From Tautonia plasticadhaerens (lineage in GTDB: Bacteria; Planctomycetota; Planctomycetia; Isosphaerales; Isosphaeraceae): a stretch of 64,000 nt of DNA. Position 1 is the stretch's first letter. Each line of letters begins with the position of its first letter. The stretch covers positions 4,154,001 to 4,218,000 of the forward strand of contig NZ_CP036426.1 in NCBI RefSeq assembly GCF_007752535.1. Reading direction: 5' to 3'. Below the pieces are notes generated by a model, which was not told where the DNA came from, did no database searches, and saw nothing but the letters and a program-made list of their open reading frames with translations. A program made the translations under genes and the position numbers. Of this stretch, positions 39,963-50,443 are shown in pieces.

Positions 39963-42119
39963 TCACGGCCCCGGCACCGCCTCCAGCAGGCCCAGCCGCC
40001 AGGGGATTTCGCCGTAGGGCTTACCCCGCCGATCCTCGTCGGCGACCCCCTGGAAGAGGAACCGCAGGCCAGATGGGTCCACCTCCAGGCGCTCATCGAC
40101 GCCGGCCCGCAGCAGTTCCCCGTGGCTGAACGAGTCGGTCCAGGGCTCGCCCTCGAACCGGACGTTGACCGGCCCGGCGAACGGGCGCTCCGGGGTCGCC
40201 GCCAACGGTTCCCAGCCGCCGTCCAGCCGATCGGCCAGGTATGCCTTGTAGTATCGCCGCCCGCCGTCGCCCTGGGCCTCGGCCACCGTCAGGTAGCGGT
40301 CGAGCCCCTTGAGCCGGTAGGTATGGCTGGCCTCGAAGATGTCGGCTTCGAGGACAACCCGGGGCCGATCCCGGCCGCCGGGGAAGTCGCCCAGCGTCGT
40401 CGCCGACCGCCACATCCGCCCGTCCAGCGACGTGAAGAACAGGTGGGCCTTGGCCTCGTCGCAGATGACCCAGAAGTCGATCCAGGCGTTGACGTTCTCC
40501 GGATGCTCCTCGAACACCAATGTCGGCTCACTCCAGGAGCCGGGGTCGGCGATGTCCTCGGTGGTGGAGAAGGCCGGCTGCAAGGCCGGCTTCCGGGACG
40601 GCTCGGCGACCTGATAGATCAGGTACCACCTGCGGTGCGGGGCGAAGTAGAAGACCTGCGGGGCGCAGAAGTAGCCGTCGGTGAGCGTCAGGACATGCCG
40701 CTCGGCCCGGTCGGCGTCCTCCCAGTCGGTGAACGAGAGGTATTCGATCTGGTGGGTGCGATGGCGGCTGCGGATGGTGCAGAAGAGGTGCCAGCGGCCG
40801 TCGTGATGGACCACGGTCGGGTCCTCGATGGCGTGGCAAGGATCGTCGGGCCTCTCGGCGGGGGCCACGATCGGGGCGGTAACGGCCCAGCGGAACTGAC
40901 CCGAGAGCAACGCCTCGATGTCCTGTGATCGCCGGGCATTGCTTTCCTTGGTGTCAACGCCTGATAGGTGTTGGGCCAAGTCGTCGAGTTCGGCCAGGGT
41001 GAACCGGACGCTGACGATGTAGGGCACCTCGCCCTCGTCCCAGTGGCCGTAGGTCGTGGCGACGAAGGTGCCGTCGGGAAGGACTTCCACGCCGGGGTAG
41101 GCGCAGTCGGTCCCCTTGGTGTTGTCCATCAGCCGCACCCGGTATTGGCCCTCCCGTCCTTGCACGATGTCGTCGTAGGAGCCGACCCAGCCGACCCAAT
41201 CCCCCTTGGTGGGACTCTCGTGCGTCGTGTCCCGGAAGGAGATGAACAGCCGGCCGTCCGGCCCGTATCTGCCGACGTGCCGGTCGCCGGTCATCGCCCC
41301 GGGCAACTCCCTGGGCTCGGTCCAGGTCTGGCCCTCGTCGTCGGAGAAGATGACGAAGGAGCTGAACCGGCGGCTGTTCTCCCGCAGCAGCACGGCGATC
41401 TGCTCGCCGTCGGGGGAGCGGATCAGGCCCGGTTCGCAGAGGTGGGCCTCCGGGTGCTCGGCGATGACCTCCGGCTGGCCCCAGGTCAGGCCGCCGTCCT
41501 TCGAGATCGTCTTGTAGACCCGGAACATGGTCACCTCGCCCTCGTCCCGCAGGAACCGCCCGTCGTCGTGGAACAGGGCCATGTAGGAGCCGTCCCTGAG
41601 CCGCTCGACGCTGGCCATGGCGACGATGCCGCCGAAGTCGCCGATCGGCTCCAGCGGCGTCCAGGTCTCCCCGTCATTCTCGGAGACCGACATGCGGATG
41701 TGGTACAGGCCCGAGAACAGGATCAGCCGCTTCGTGCCCTGCGGATCGACGACCCGGTGGATCGTGGGCGTCTCCTTGGAGGAGGCCCAGTTCTCCGGCG
41801 TGGGCAGGCGGTCGGACCAGGAGAGCCCGCCGTCGGTGCTCCGCTTCATCACGATGGCTCCTCGGCCGTGCCCTTTGGGGTAGACGGCGAGGATGGTCCG
41901 GCCGTCTTCGAGCAGGACGGTGGTCGGGTGGCCGAGGTATTGGCCCTCCTCCCGGTCCACGACCACCTGGCGATGCTCCTGGTCGGCCAGGTCGATCAGC
42001 GGGATGGAGTAGCCGCGCGGGAGGTGCGGCGGGTCGTCAGCTTGGGCCGAGAATGCGAGGGCCGGAATGTGGGCCAGGGCGGCGACGATGAAATGAGGGA
42101 GCTTGATCCGCTGGGGCAT
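39963..42119 (-). CDS. Secreted two-domain glycosidase: sialidase-like domain fused to GH62-like domain
   Basis: This 718-residue protein has a signal peptide (VAALAHIPALAFSAQA). Residues ~25-390 are a BNR/Asp-box propeller: MKRSTDGGLSWSDRL, MSVSENDGETWTPLEPIGDF, TISKDGGLTWGQPEVIAE and FSDDEGQTWTEPREL (four S-x-D-x-G-x-T-W boxes). After a linker, residues ~410-718 resemble GH62 alpha-L-arabinofuranosidases: FRWAVTAPIVAP, AIEDPTVVHHDGRWHLFCT, YFCAPQVFYFAPHRRWYLIY and PENVNAWIDFWVICDEAKAH. Such a pairing would remove two kinds of terminal sugars from one exported glycan. The stop is close to the convergent methyltransferase gene. Confidence 0.8.
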   Translation of the reverse strand: MPQRIKLPHFIVAALAHIPALAFSAQADDPPHLPRGYSIPLIDLADQEHRQVVVDREEGQYLGHPTTVLLEDGRTILAVYPKGHGRGAIVMKRSTDGGLSWSDRLPTPENWASSKETPTIHRVVDPQGTKRLILFSGLYHIRMSVSENDGETWTPLEPIGDFGGIVAMASVERLRDGSYMALFHDDGRFLRDEGEVTMFRVYKTISKDGGLTWGQPEVIAEHPEAHLCEPGLIRSPDGEQIAVLLRENSRRFSSFVIFSDDEGQTWTEPRELPGAMTGDRHVGRYGPDGRLFISFRDTTHESPTKGDWVGWVGSYDDIVQGREGQYRVRLMDNTKGTDCAYPGVEVLPDGTFVATTYGHWDEGEVPYIVSVRFTLAELDDLAQHLSGVDTKESNARRSQDIEALLSGQFRWAVTAPIVAPAERPDDPCHAIEDPTVVHHDGRWHLFCTIRSRHRTHQIEYLSFTDWEDADRAERHVLTLTDGYFCAPQVFYFAPHRRWYLIYQVAEPSRKPALQPAFSTTEDIADPGSWSEPTLVFEEHPENVNAWIDFWVICDEAKAHLFFTSLDGRMWRSATTLGDFPGGRDRPRVVLEADIFEASHTYRLKGLDRYLTVAEAQGDGGRRYYKAYLADRLDGGWEPLAATPERPFAGPVNVRFEGEPWTDSFSHGELLRAGVDERLEVDPSGLRFLFQGVADEDRRGKPYGEIPWRLGLLEAVPGP

Positions 42120-42355
42120 CTCGATGGTCTCCGGGATTCTCGGCGGGTCTGGGGCCGATGGTAGCCTGTCGACCATGCCGATTCCATTGCGATGGCCCTC
42201 GACCGATCTCACGGGGTAGGAACGAGGCCAGGACCCGCCAAGTTTCCCGGCGACACCCCAAGTTGCCACCGTGAGACCCCATCCAGGGTTCGTGCCTCAC
42301 GGTCGTCCGATTCCGGAGTCGCCACGGGCAACGTCGGACGGCCTCCTCCCGGCCC

Positions 42356-42967
42356 TCATCGGTCAGTCTCTCCAGGTTCCACGAGGTCGGGCTTACCCGG
42401 CAACAACCGGAGGAAGACCTCGTGGTCCCGATAGCCGCCTTCGAGCCAGAGATAGGGGCTCTCGGCCTCATCGACACAGGACGCATACCAGCCCAGGCCA
42501 TCAATGCGGTCGAAGAGGGATCGCAGAATTTCGATGTCCCAGGCCAGACCCCGTGATCGGGCAGGCCCATCAATCGTTCGATCGACTGCATCCGCCGGCA
42601 GCGGATAGACGCTGATCTCCCAGAATCCGCCCTCCTCCCGATACCGGACTCCGAGCTTGCCGGTCACTGGATCGGTCAGCAGGCCCGACGAGACGGCCTC
42701 AACGAATCCCGCCAGCCATCCGGCATCCTCGGGGGGCTCCGATCCCGACGCCCCGAAGAAGAAACGGCGGCCCACTTCACGACGGCGGGCATAGCTTTTG
42801 GGGTCGGTGCGGAAGCGCCGGGCCATCTCGCTTTCACCGTGCTCCTCCAGCAACTCCGCAACGATCCGATCCGAGGCCCGGCGACTCTCCCGCCGATTCA
42901 TCATCGCCACGCCGTCGGCCCGTTCGGATTCCGCAGCGATGGCAAGCTCCTCGATGGCCCAGGACAC
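42356..42967 (-). CDS. Hypothetical protein, possibly 5'-truncated
   Basis: A GTG at 42967 gives 203 residues; ATG codons at 42904 and 42901 give shorter forms. The body has DRIVAELLEEHGESEMARRF, RTDPKSYARRREVGRRFFFG, GLAWDIEILRSLFDRIDGLG and YRDHEVFLRLLPGKPDLVEP. The frame stays open upstream to a TAG at about 43080 with convincing coding character (WGDRLLVCQAIRDSGSFAAE), yet contains no ATG. The original start may have been lost by a deletion or nonsense change. No family recognised. Confidence 0.5.
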   Translation of the reverse strand: MSWAIEELAIAAESERADGVAMMNRRESRRASDRIVAELLEEHGESEMARRFRTDPKSYARRREVGRRFFFGASGSEPPEDAGWLAGFVEAVSSGLLTDPVTGKLGVRYREEGGFWEISVYPLPADAVDRTIDGPARSRGLAWDIEILRSLFDRIDGLGWYASCVDEAESPYLWLEGGYRDHEVFLRLLPGKPDLVEPGETDR

Positions 42968-43309
42968 CAGGAAGTCGCCGCTCTCGGCAGCGAAGGAGCC
43001 GGAATCCCGGATCGCCTGGCAAACCAGCAGGCGATCTCCCCATGTGGATTCTGGCCCGAGCCGGAGCCAGGGCTTGAACTAAGGGGGGGGCTCCGGCAAG
43101 GGTCCGGCGATCTCGGTCAGTTTGGAGTCAATGACGGGGTGCAGGTGCAGGCATTTCCGGTCCCTGATGCTCATGGCTTGTTGCTGGCCTTTCGAACAAG
43201 TGGATGGCAACGACCTCCCCGCAACAGGACCCGATGAAGTGTTCAGGAGGCCCATCGCCGACATCATCCACTTCGCTCCCACCCGATTGGGCCATCGGGC
43301 CTGGGTCCA

Positions 43310-44863
43310 TCACTCCACCAGCGTCAGGGTCGGATACCTCGGTCGGTAGAACCGCCCCTTGTACCGCCGCAGCAGGTAGTCCAGGGCGTAGCCCTCCCGG
43401 TGCTTGAACAGCAGGAATGCCGCCTTGATCGACTCCTCCCCGTGCTGCTCGGCCAGCCGCCGCACGAACCCCGGGCTGATGGAATCGCTCAGGACCCATC
43501 CCCTGATGGCTTCCGCCTCGTCGGGTTCCAGGTCCACGCCCCGCTTCGCCAGCCCCGAGAGCACTTCGTCGAAGCCCTCCACGATCTCCTGTCCTTCGTC
43601 GGGGTTGAAGTAGACCCCGATGCCGCCCTCGGCCTCCAGCAGGTCCGGCGGCAGGCTGAAGCTGGGTGCGTACTCCGTCATCCCGTGCCGCTTCAGCAGC
43701 GCTTTTTGCTTGGCGGGCGGCAACGCCTCGAACTTCTCCTTCGCCGCCTTCTGCCAGTCGGCGGCCATCGCCAGCCCGTCGGGGTAGACCACCCAGTCCT
43801 TGCCGTGGCGGGCCACGAACTCCTCGTAGTGCTCGCGCACCATGGCCCGCGCCTTCGCCAGGTCCTCCGGGCTGTAGCGGTAGTAGATGGTCGGCAGCTT
43901 GCGATAGCCCTCCTTCAGCCCGTCGATCTCCTTGGCGCTCAACGTCTTGAAGGTCTTCTGCTGCCCGGACCAGTACCATTCCCCGCCCCAGGGGACCAGG
44001 CTGCCGAGGACGTAGCTGCCCCGGGGGAACGGGTTCCGCTCCAGGTTCATGCGGACGTGGTAGGTGCCGCCGCTGATCAGGTTCCGGACCTCGATCCGGT
44101 CCTTGTTGCCCGAGCGCACCTCGAAGACGGCGTTGTGCCGCTCGGACCAGGAGAGCAGGTCGGCGCGCCGTTCCGGGGGCAGGTCGAGCACGTCGGCGAG
44201 GATGTCCAGCGCCCCCAGCCCCGACCATTCGGTGCATTGCTGGCAGATGAAGTCGTCCATGATGCCGATGTCCGTGGGCTCGGCACCCTGCTCCTCGGCG
44301 TAGCGCTGGAAGGCGTAGCGGAAGAGGTACGACCGGGTGCTCAGCCAGACCAGCTTCCGCTTGACCTCCCAGCCGTACTCGTTGGGCGTCCCGAGGAACT
44401 GCGTCACGGCCGAGTCCGTCGGCAGGTCGGCGAACCGTTCCCCCAGGAACCCGGCGACGACCTCGGCCATGCGGACCAGATCGACGTGCTCGGGGGCGAT
44501 GATCAGGTCGGGGATGGCCTGCGGGTAGAGGACCCAGAGGAGGTGCCGGACCCGGGCCGGCGTGATCGCGCCCGGCGGGGCATCGACCTCCGGCTCCGTG
44601 AGGAAGGGCAGCGGCGTGCCGAAGAACTCCCGGTTGTGCCGCTCCAGGCTACTCCAGATGCCGACCTGGCAGTGGATGTCCTCGGCGAACTCGACCAGGC
44701 TCGCCGCCAGCGCCTTGAGGACCGGCCTGGGCAACCCCAGCGTGTCGTGGGCAAAGTCCTTCTGGGCCCCGACCATCGCCCTCACCAGGCCGTCGTGGAT
44801 GCGGGAGAGGTGGCCGTCCAGGGTTCCTCGGCGGCCTTCGGGTCGGTGGAGCAGCTTGGCCAT
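43310..44863 (-). CDS. Large uncharacterised cytoplasmic protein
   Basis: The ATG at 44863, with an AGAGAGA site upstream, gives 517 residues; the long upstream extension is antisense shadow of the kinase region. Segments include LSRIHDGLVRAMVGAQKDFA, LASLVEFAEDIHCQVGIWSS, RVRHLLWVLYPQAIPDLIIA, FLGTPNEYGWEVKRKLVWLS and VPWGGEWYWSGQQKTFKTLS. It is helical with a central beta block around the GGTYHVRMNLERNPFPRGSY stretch. No signal peptide, membrane span or catalytic motif. Well-formed and intact, but unrecognised. Confidence 0.7.
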   Translation of the reverse strand: MAKLLHRPEGRRGTLDGHLSRIHDGLVRAMVGAQKDFAHDTLGLPRPVLKALAASLVEFAEDIHCQVGIWSSLERHNREFFGTPLPFLTEPEVDAPPGAITPARVRHLLWVLYPQAIPDLIIAPEHVDLVRMAEVVAGFLGERFADLPTDSAVTQFLGTPNEYGWEVKRKLVWLSTRSYLFRYAFQRYAEEQGAEPTDIGIMDDFICQQCTEWSGLGALDILADVLDLPPERRADLLSWSERHNAVFEVRSGNKDRIEVRNLISGGTYHVRMNLERNPFPRGSYVLGSLVPWGGEWYWSGQQKTFKTLSAKEIDGLKEGYRKLPTIYYRYSPEDLAKARAMVREHYEEFVARHGKDWVVYPDGLAMAADWQKAAKEKFEALPPAKQKALLKRHGMTEYAPSFSLPPDLLEAEGGIGVYFNPDEGQEIVEGFDEVLSGLAKRGVDLEPDEAEAIRGWVLSDSISPGFVRRLAEQHGEESIKAAFLLFKHREGYALDYLLRRYKGRFYRPRYPTLTLVE

Positions 44864-44949
44864 TCGTCTCTCTTTCTGATCCCATGCCGCCTGGGAATCC
44901 GCCGAGTGCGGGGGCATCCGACGGGCATACCGGGTGTTCGCCCGGAAGT

Positions 44950-46290
44950 TCAAGTACGCTTGTATTTGCTCATTGGGATCGCCCGGTTCGGTGGCGGGAC
45001 CGCCCCCCGGGGTGCCGAGGGCAGGGAGACGGTGAAGCGCGTCCCCTGACCCGGGACCGACTCGACGGCGATCTCGCCGCCGTGCTCCCGCACGATCCCA
45101 TAGCTGATGCTCAGCCCCAGCCCCGTCCCCTTGCCGACCGGCTTGGTCGTGAAGAACGGGTCGAACACCTTGTCCCGGATGGCCGGGTCGATGCCGTGGC
45201 CGGTGTCGATGACATGAATCTCCACGCCCCCGGCGACGGCCCGGGTCCGCAGGGTAATCTTGCCCCCATCGGGACAGGCATCCAGGGCGTTGGTCAGCAG
45301 GTTGAGCAGGACTTGGTTGACCTTGCCCGGATCGCAGGTGATCGGCGGCAACGGGGCCAGGTCCAGCGCCACCTCCACCCCCTGCTGCTCGGCACGACCG
45401 GCGATGATGTTCACGGTCGAGCGCAGGCAGTCGTTCGGGTCGATCTCGCACAGCCCCCCCGAATCCAATCGGGCGAAGTCCCGGAGGTCCTTGACGATCC
45501 CCTGAATCCGCTTGAGCCCCTCCCCGGAGCGGTCGATCAGCCCCTCCACGTTCTCCAGGATGTAGGAGAGGTCGATCCGATCGGCCTGTTCCCTGATGCG
45601 GGCCAGGGCTTAGGGGCACCGCTCGGCGACCATGGCCTCGGCCCCCTGATACAGCCGCAGCAATTCGCGCAGGTCGCCGAAGTCGCGCCGGAGCACGGCG
45701 ATGTTGTTGCTGATGTAGGCCAGGGGGTTGTTGATCTCGTGGGCGACCCCGGCCACCATCTGGCCCAGCGCCGTGAGCTTCTCGGCCTGCACCAACTGGA
45801 CCTCGGCCTGCTTCAGCGCCTCGTGGGCCTGACGCTCCGAGCGGGCGACCTCCTGCAAGCGGAGGTTCTGGGTCCGCAGTTGGTCCTCGGCCCGCTTCCG
45901 GTCGGTGATGTCGTGCGCCACGGCGACGATCAGTCCCTCGTGGAGGAACGGGGTCGAGTTCCACAGAATCCACTTGTACGACTCGTCCTTGCAGCGGTAC
46001 CGGTTCTCGAAGGCGATGGTGTCGTCGCCCGACGAGAGCCTCCGGACCTCGGCCAGGGTCGCCTCACGGTCCTCGGGATTGACGAAGCCCAGGAACGGCT
46101 CGGCCAGCAGTTCCTCGACCGTGAAGCCCAGCGTGCGTTGCCAGGCCGGGTTCAGCCGCTTGAAATAGCCGTCGAACCCGGCGATGCAGAGCATGTCGAG
46201 CGAGAGCCGGAAGAAGCGGTCCAGTTCCTCATGGGCGCGCTTCCGCTCGGCGATGTCCCGGAAGACGCAGACGACGACAGCGTCCTGCCA
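44950..46290 (-). pseudogene. PAS-histidine kinase with an internal stop and missing N-terminus
   Basis: Reading from about 46285: FRDIAERKRAHEELDRFF, a PAS domain (IAGFDGYFKRLNPAWQRTLG, RYRCKDESYKWILWNSTPFL), a coiled linker, the HisKA box MVAGVAHEINNPLAYISNNI, then CCC-TAA at 45612-45610. The same frame continues (IREQADRIDLSYILENVEGL) into HATPase_c: N box LLNLLTNALDACP, G1 VIDTGHGIDPA, F box FDPFFTTKPVG and G2 GTGLGLSISYGIV. One nonsense codon thus separates the phospho-His domain from the ATPase domain. The sensor part upstream of the PAS domain is cut off at the 46.28-kb junction. Confidence 0.85.
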
Positions 46291-48519
46291 GACGGCTCGA
46301 CCAAGCCCTGGGCAGCAGCGTTGCTCCGGACGCTCGACTGCTACGCCGAGTATAGCCCCAGCGGCACGGGACTGAAGGCGTTCTTCCTCGGCTCCTTGGA
46401 GGGATTGCTGGGGGCGTTCCCCTGGGTCGGCGACGTGGCCAAGCTCCGCAAGAAGAAGGCGTACCACGACGGGGCGGTCGAGTTCTACGGCGAGGGGACG
46501 GCCCGGTTCTTCACCGTCACCGGGCAGCGCTGGGAGGGCTCCTCCGATGATGTCGGCGACCGGCAGGAGGCGTTCACCGAGGTCTACGGGCTCGTCTTCG
46601 CCGAGGAACTGGAGGCTGCCCGTCGGCGGGTCGAGCGACAGACCGAAGATGCCGATCCGGTCTCCCCCGCATTCTCCCCGCCCGATGACCTCGACGTGGA
46701 CGACCAAGAACTCCTGGAGGCTGCGTTCGCCGCCGCCAACGGGTCAGTGATCAAGGCCCTCTGGGAGGGCCGGTGGGAGGGGACGTACGCCTCGCACAGC
46801 GATGCCGACCTCGCCCTGCTGGGCTTCCTGGCCTTCTGGACCGGCCCCCGACCCGATCGGCTCGATCGGCTGTTCCGGGCCTCCGGGCTCTGCGTCGGGG
46901 ACCGCCTGGCCAAGTGGGAACGCCTCGGGGAGGCGACCATCGCCAAGGTCCTCGGGGCCCAGCAGGCGTCCTACGACTGGGAAGCCCACCGGGGACGAGA
47001 GTCCCGAAACCGTGCCGAGCAGGAGCGGCAACGCCGGCTGGAGGAGATGTTCCGGGGCGATGTCCCCCCGGAAGTCCACGGCCACGAGCGGATCGGCCCC
47101 GAGCCGGAGGACGGCCCGGACGGCGACCGAACGGGGTCGCAGGCGAGTCCCCCCGCCGACCCGCTCCTCGACCAACTCCGGGCCTGGAAGGTCCCGGTCG
47201 CCCGGGTGCGTGTGAAGGACGGCTGGACCAACTATCTCCTCGACCACTGCCTCTTCGACCGGACTCACCCGACGGCCCGCTTCTACCGCCACGAGGACGG
47301 GGCCAGCGGCTACAGGTGCGAGGCGTGCGGCAAGAAGTCGCTGGCGGCGATCCGGGGGCACCTCGAAGGCAACGGCTCCCCGTCGGCACGACAAGGCATC
47401 GCCCCGGAGCAGCGCAGGCGGCTGATCATCGAGTCCTGCCTCGACTGGGATCGCTTCGACGGCCTGGCCGCCGAGGCCGCCGTCCGCTACGCCGCCGCGC
47501 CCTGGATCGCCATGGGCCAGGAGGGCGTCCTGGTCGGCCCGCCCAAGGCCGGCAAGACCACCCTCTGCGCCGACCTGGGCACCGCCCTGCTGACCGGGAC
47601 CCGCTGGCTCGGCAGCGTCCCGACCCGGCGGATGAACCTGCTGGTCCTCGACTACGAGAACCCGGTCCCGTACATCCACGACAAGCTGCGTAGGTCGATG
47701 GCGGCACGGGGCGGCGACTGGGCCGAGGCCAACGGCCTGTTCCACTACTTCGACCCCCGCCGCATCCGGGAACTGCTGGCGCCGCTGACCTACGACGACA
47801 TGATGGCCCTGATCGAGCACGCCGCCCGGGGCTCGGGGTGCGACGAGGGCCTGGTGCTGATCGACACGGCCCGGCCCGCCTTCAACGGCCTGTTCGAGGA
47901 CGACGCGAACTGGGAGAACAACAGTGCCCAGGTCCGCAAGGCGTTGGAAGGCCCGATGCGGGCGGCCCGGCGCTCGGGCTGGGCGGTCCTGGTGATCCAC
48001 CACACGAACAAGGCGGGCAAGATCGCCGGCAACCAGGACTGGCTGGGGGCGGTGGACTACATGATCGGGTACGAGCGGGAGTTGGGGGCCCCGCTCTCGA
48101 CGATCCGGTTCTTCGGGCGGCCGATCGGCGAGCCGCCCGCGCCGCTCCAGTACACGCTGCGGGGCGGCCTGCTGGTGGACGCGAGTCTCAAGACGGACGA
48201 GGAGCGGCTGGAGGACCTCTTGGCCCGGGATGGGTCATCGGCCCCGGATCGGCACGCGACCTGGATCGACCAGGCCCGGCACCTGCTGCCGGTAGGCCGG
48301 GAGAACGCCGTGAAGGCCGGGGCCTTCGCCCAGCAGCTTCAGGGGTCGCTCAAGGATGCCGAGGGCCGTGCGATCAGCCGGACGGAGGCACGGAGCCTGG
48401 TGGACGAGATGCTCGATCGCAGGTATTGCGACTCGGAGCCGGAGCGGAACTGGGTCTGGCTGTGGCTGGAGCCGGGGCAGTATGCCGCCGAGAACCGACA
48501 GGCCGACCTCGCCGGATGA
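46231..48519 (+). CDS. 5'-truncated phage/plasmid-type PrimPol-RepA-like replication protein
   Basis: Homology begins near 46290 (DGSTKPWAAALLRTLDCYAE). EYSPSGTGLKAFFLG, ARFFTVTGQRWEGS and AAFAAANGSVIKALWEGRWE, then SDADLALLGFLAFWTGPRP, are the C-terminal half of the primase-polymerase domain. A Cys4-like site (YRCEACGKK) and a RepA/AAA_25 ATPase follow: Walker A VLVGPPKAGKTTLCADLG, Walker B NLLVLDYENP and LVLIDTARPAF, plus VLVIHHTNKAGK. The N-terminal catalytic half of the primase is missing. An in-frame ATG at 46231 reads through antisense kinase DNA, so any product would have a foreign start. A marker of a phage, plasmid or ICE. Confidence 0.75.
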   Translation: MGALPLGDVPEDADDDSVLPDGSTKPWAAALLRTLDCYAEYSPSGTGLKAFFLGSLEGLLGAFPWVGDVAKLRKKKAYHDGAVEFYGEGTARFFTVTGQRWEGSSDDVGDRQEAFTEVYGLVFAEELEAARRRVERQTEDADPVSPAFSPPDDLDVDDQELLEAAFAAANGSVIKALWEGRWEGTYASHSDADLALLGFLAFWTGPRPDRLDRLFRASGLCVGDRLAKWERLGEATIAKVLGAQQASYDWEAHRGRESRNRAEQERQRRLEEMFRGDVPPEVHGHERIGPEPEDGPDGDRTGSQASPPADPLLDQLRAWKVPVARVRVKDGWTNYLLDHCLFDRTHPTARFYRHEDGASGYRCEACGKKSLAAIRGHLEGNGSPSARQGIAPEQRRRLIIESCLDWDRFDGLAAEAAVRYAAAPWIAMGQEGVLVGPPKAGKTTLCADLGTALLTGTRWLGSVPTRRMNLLVLDYENPVPYIHDKLRRSMAARGGDWAEANGLFHYFDPRRIRELLAPLTYDDMMALIEHAARGSGCDEGLVLIDTARPAFNGLFEDDANWENNSAQVRKALEGPMRAARRSGWAVLVIHHTNKAGKIAGNQDWLGAVDYMIGYERELGAPLSTIRFFGRPIGEPPAPLQYTLRGGLLVDASLKTDEERLEDLLARDGSSAPDRHATWIDQARHLLPVGRENAVKAGAFAQQLQGSLKDAEGRAISRTEARSLVDEMLDRRYCDSEPERNWVWLWLEPGQYAAENRQADLAG

Positions 48520-48680
48520 GCTTGCCGAGGCCCTACGGCGAGGTGAGCTTGCGGAGAGCTTGCCGAGGTCCTTGGCAAGCTCCAAACGCTGTAATTACAA
48601 GACCTTGAAGCTCGCCGAACCTGCCGTGCTGACGACCCCCGCCCCCATATAATGGGGGCGGGGGCCACGGCAAGCTCTGC
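48520..48680. repeat. Cluster of AGCTTGCCG-type motifs beside the replication gene
   Basis: GAGCTTGCCGAGG, GAGCTTGCGGAG and GAGCTTGCCGAGG occur in direct orientation between 48522 and 48571. Inverted forms TTGGCAAGCTCC (about 48572-48583) and CGGCAAGCTCTG (about 48667-48678) follow, bracketing an AT-richer stretch and a GC hairpin. Repeats next to a RepA-like gene are reminiscent of an iteron origin, but could be coding remnants. Confidence 0.45.
48636..48664. terminator. Perfect GC hairpin with 3-nt loop
   Basis: CCCCCGCCCCCAT (48636-48648) pairs with ATGGGGGCGGGGG (48652-48664) around ATA, 117 nt after the replication gene. A likely terminator or cruciform; no U-run. From 48665 to 49018 I see no reliable gene. 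Confidence 0.55.
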
Positions 48681-49018
48681 GGCGAGGTCAGGAGGAGAAT
48701 GATATCGCAAATACTCTCCCCCCTGTGATCGAGGTCTTGATCGAGGGATTCCGCACCCGCCGGGTCGCCCCGGCCAACGAGCCGCTCGACGGCTTTAACC
48801 AGTAGGTCGATGGCCTGCCTTACCCGTGCAAGCATCTCTCGGGTCACGCCGAGTCGGTCTCCGGGAGGCACGCCCCGGCAGGGGCGAGGCCGAACGGAGG
48901 GCCGACCTCAGTAGTTGCCGCAGGCAACCGATGGATTCATGGACATGGCCGGGGGGAATGGGGCTGAAGGACTCCTCCCCCGATCGAGGGACCGGATCGG
49001 CACGAAAGGAGGCGCCCC

Positions 49019-50317
<1,299 letters not shown>

Positions 50318-50443
50318 ACCGACCGGATGACCCGTGCGAACATCAGCGGAGTCCCGTCGAGTCGAGGTCGAACGGACACCGACCTCAGTTGTTTCTGGGT
50401 AGAATCGGATCAAGCCCATGAGGCCCGCAGGCAAGGCCCGACC

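Noticed and set aside
43079-43282. 67-codon minus frame between the two hypothetical genes at 42.4 and 43.3 kb
   Set aside because: No ribosome site and no coding character on comparison with the plus frame; left as intergenic.
44864-45973. 370-codon extension upstream of the 43.3-kb gene
   Set aside because: It crosses the histidine kinase in another minus-strand frame; the ATG at 44863 has a ribosome site and marks the start of coherent sequence.
44884-46230. Plus-strand frame upstream of the replication protein (part of a 1211-codon frame)
   Set aside because: It is antisense to the kinase, which has all histidine-kinase motifs; only the part after about 46290 shows homology of its own.
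48533-48871. 112-codon minus frame after the replication gene
   Set aside because: Its middle (ARVRQAIDLLVKAVERLVGR) looks protein-like, but the frame runs through the hairpin and the motif cluster and has no ribosome site; too weak to call.
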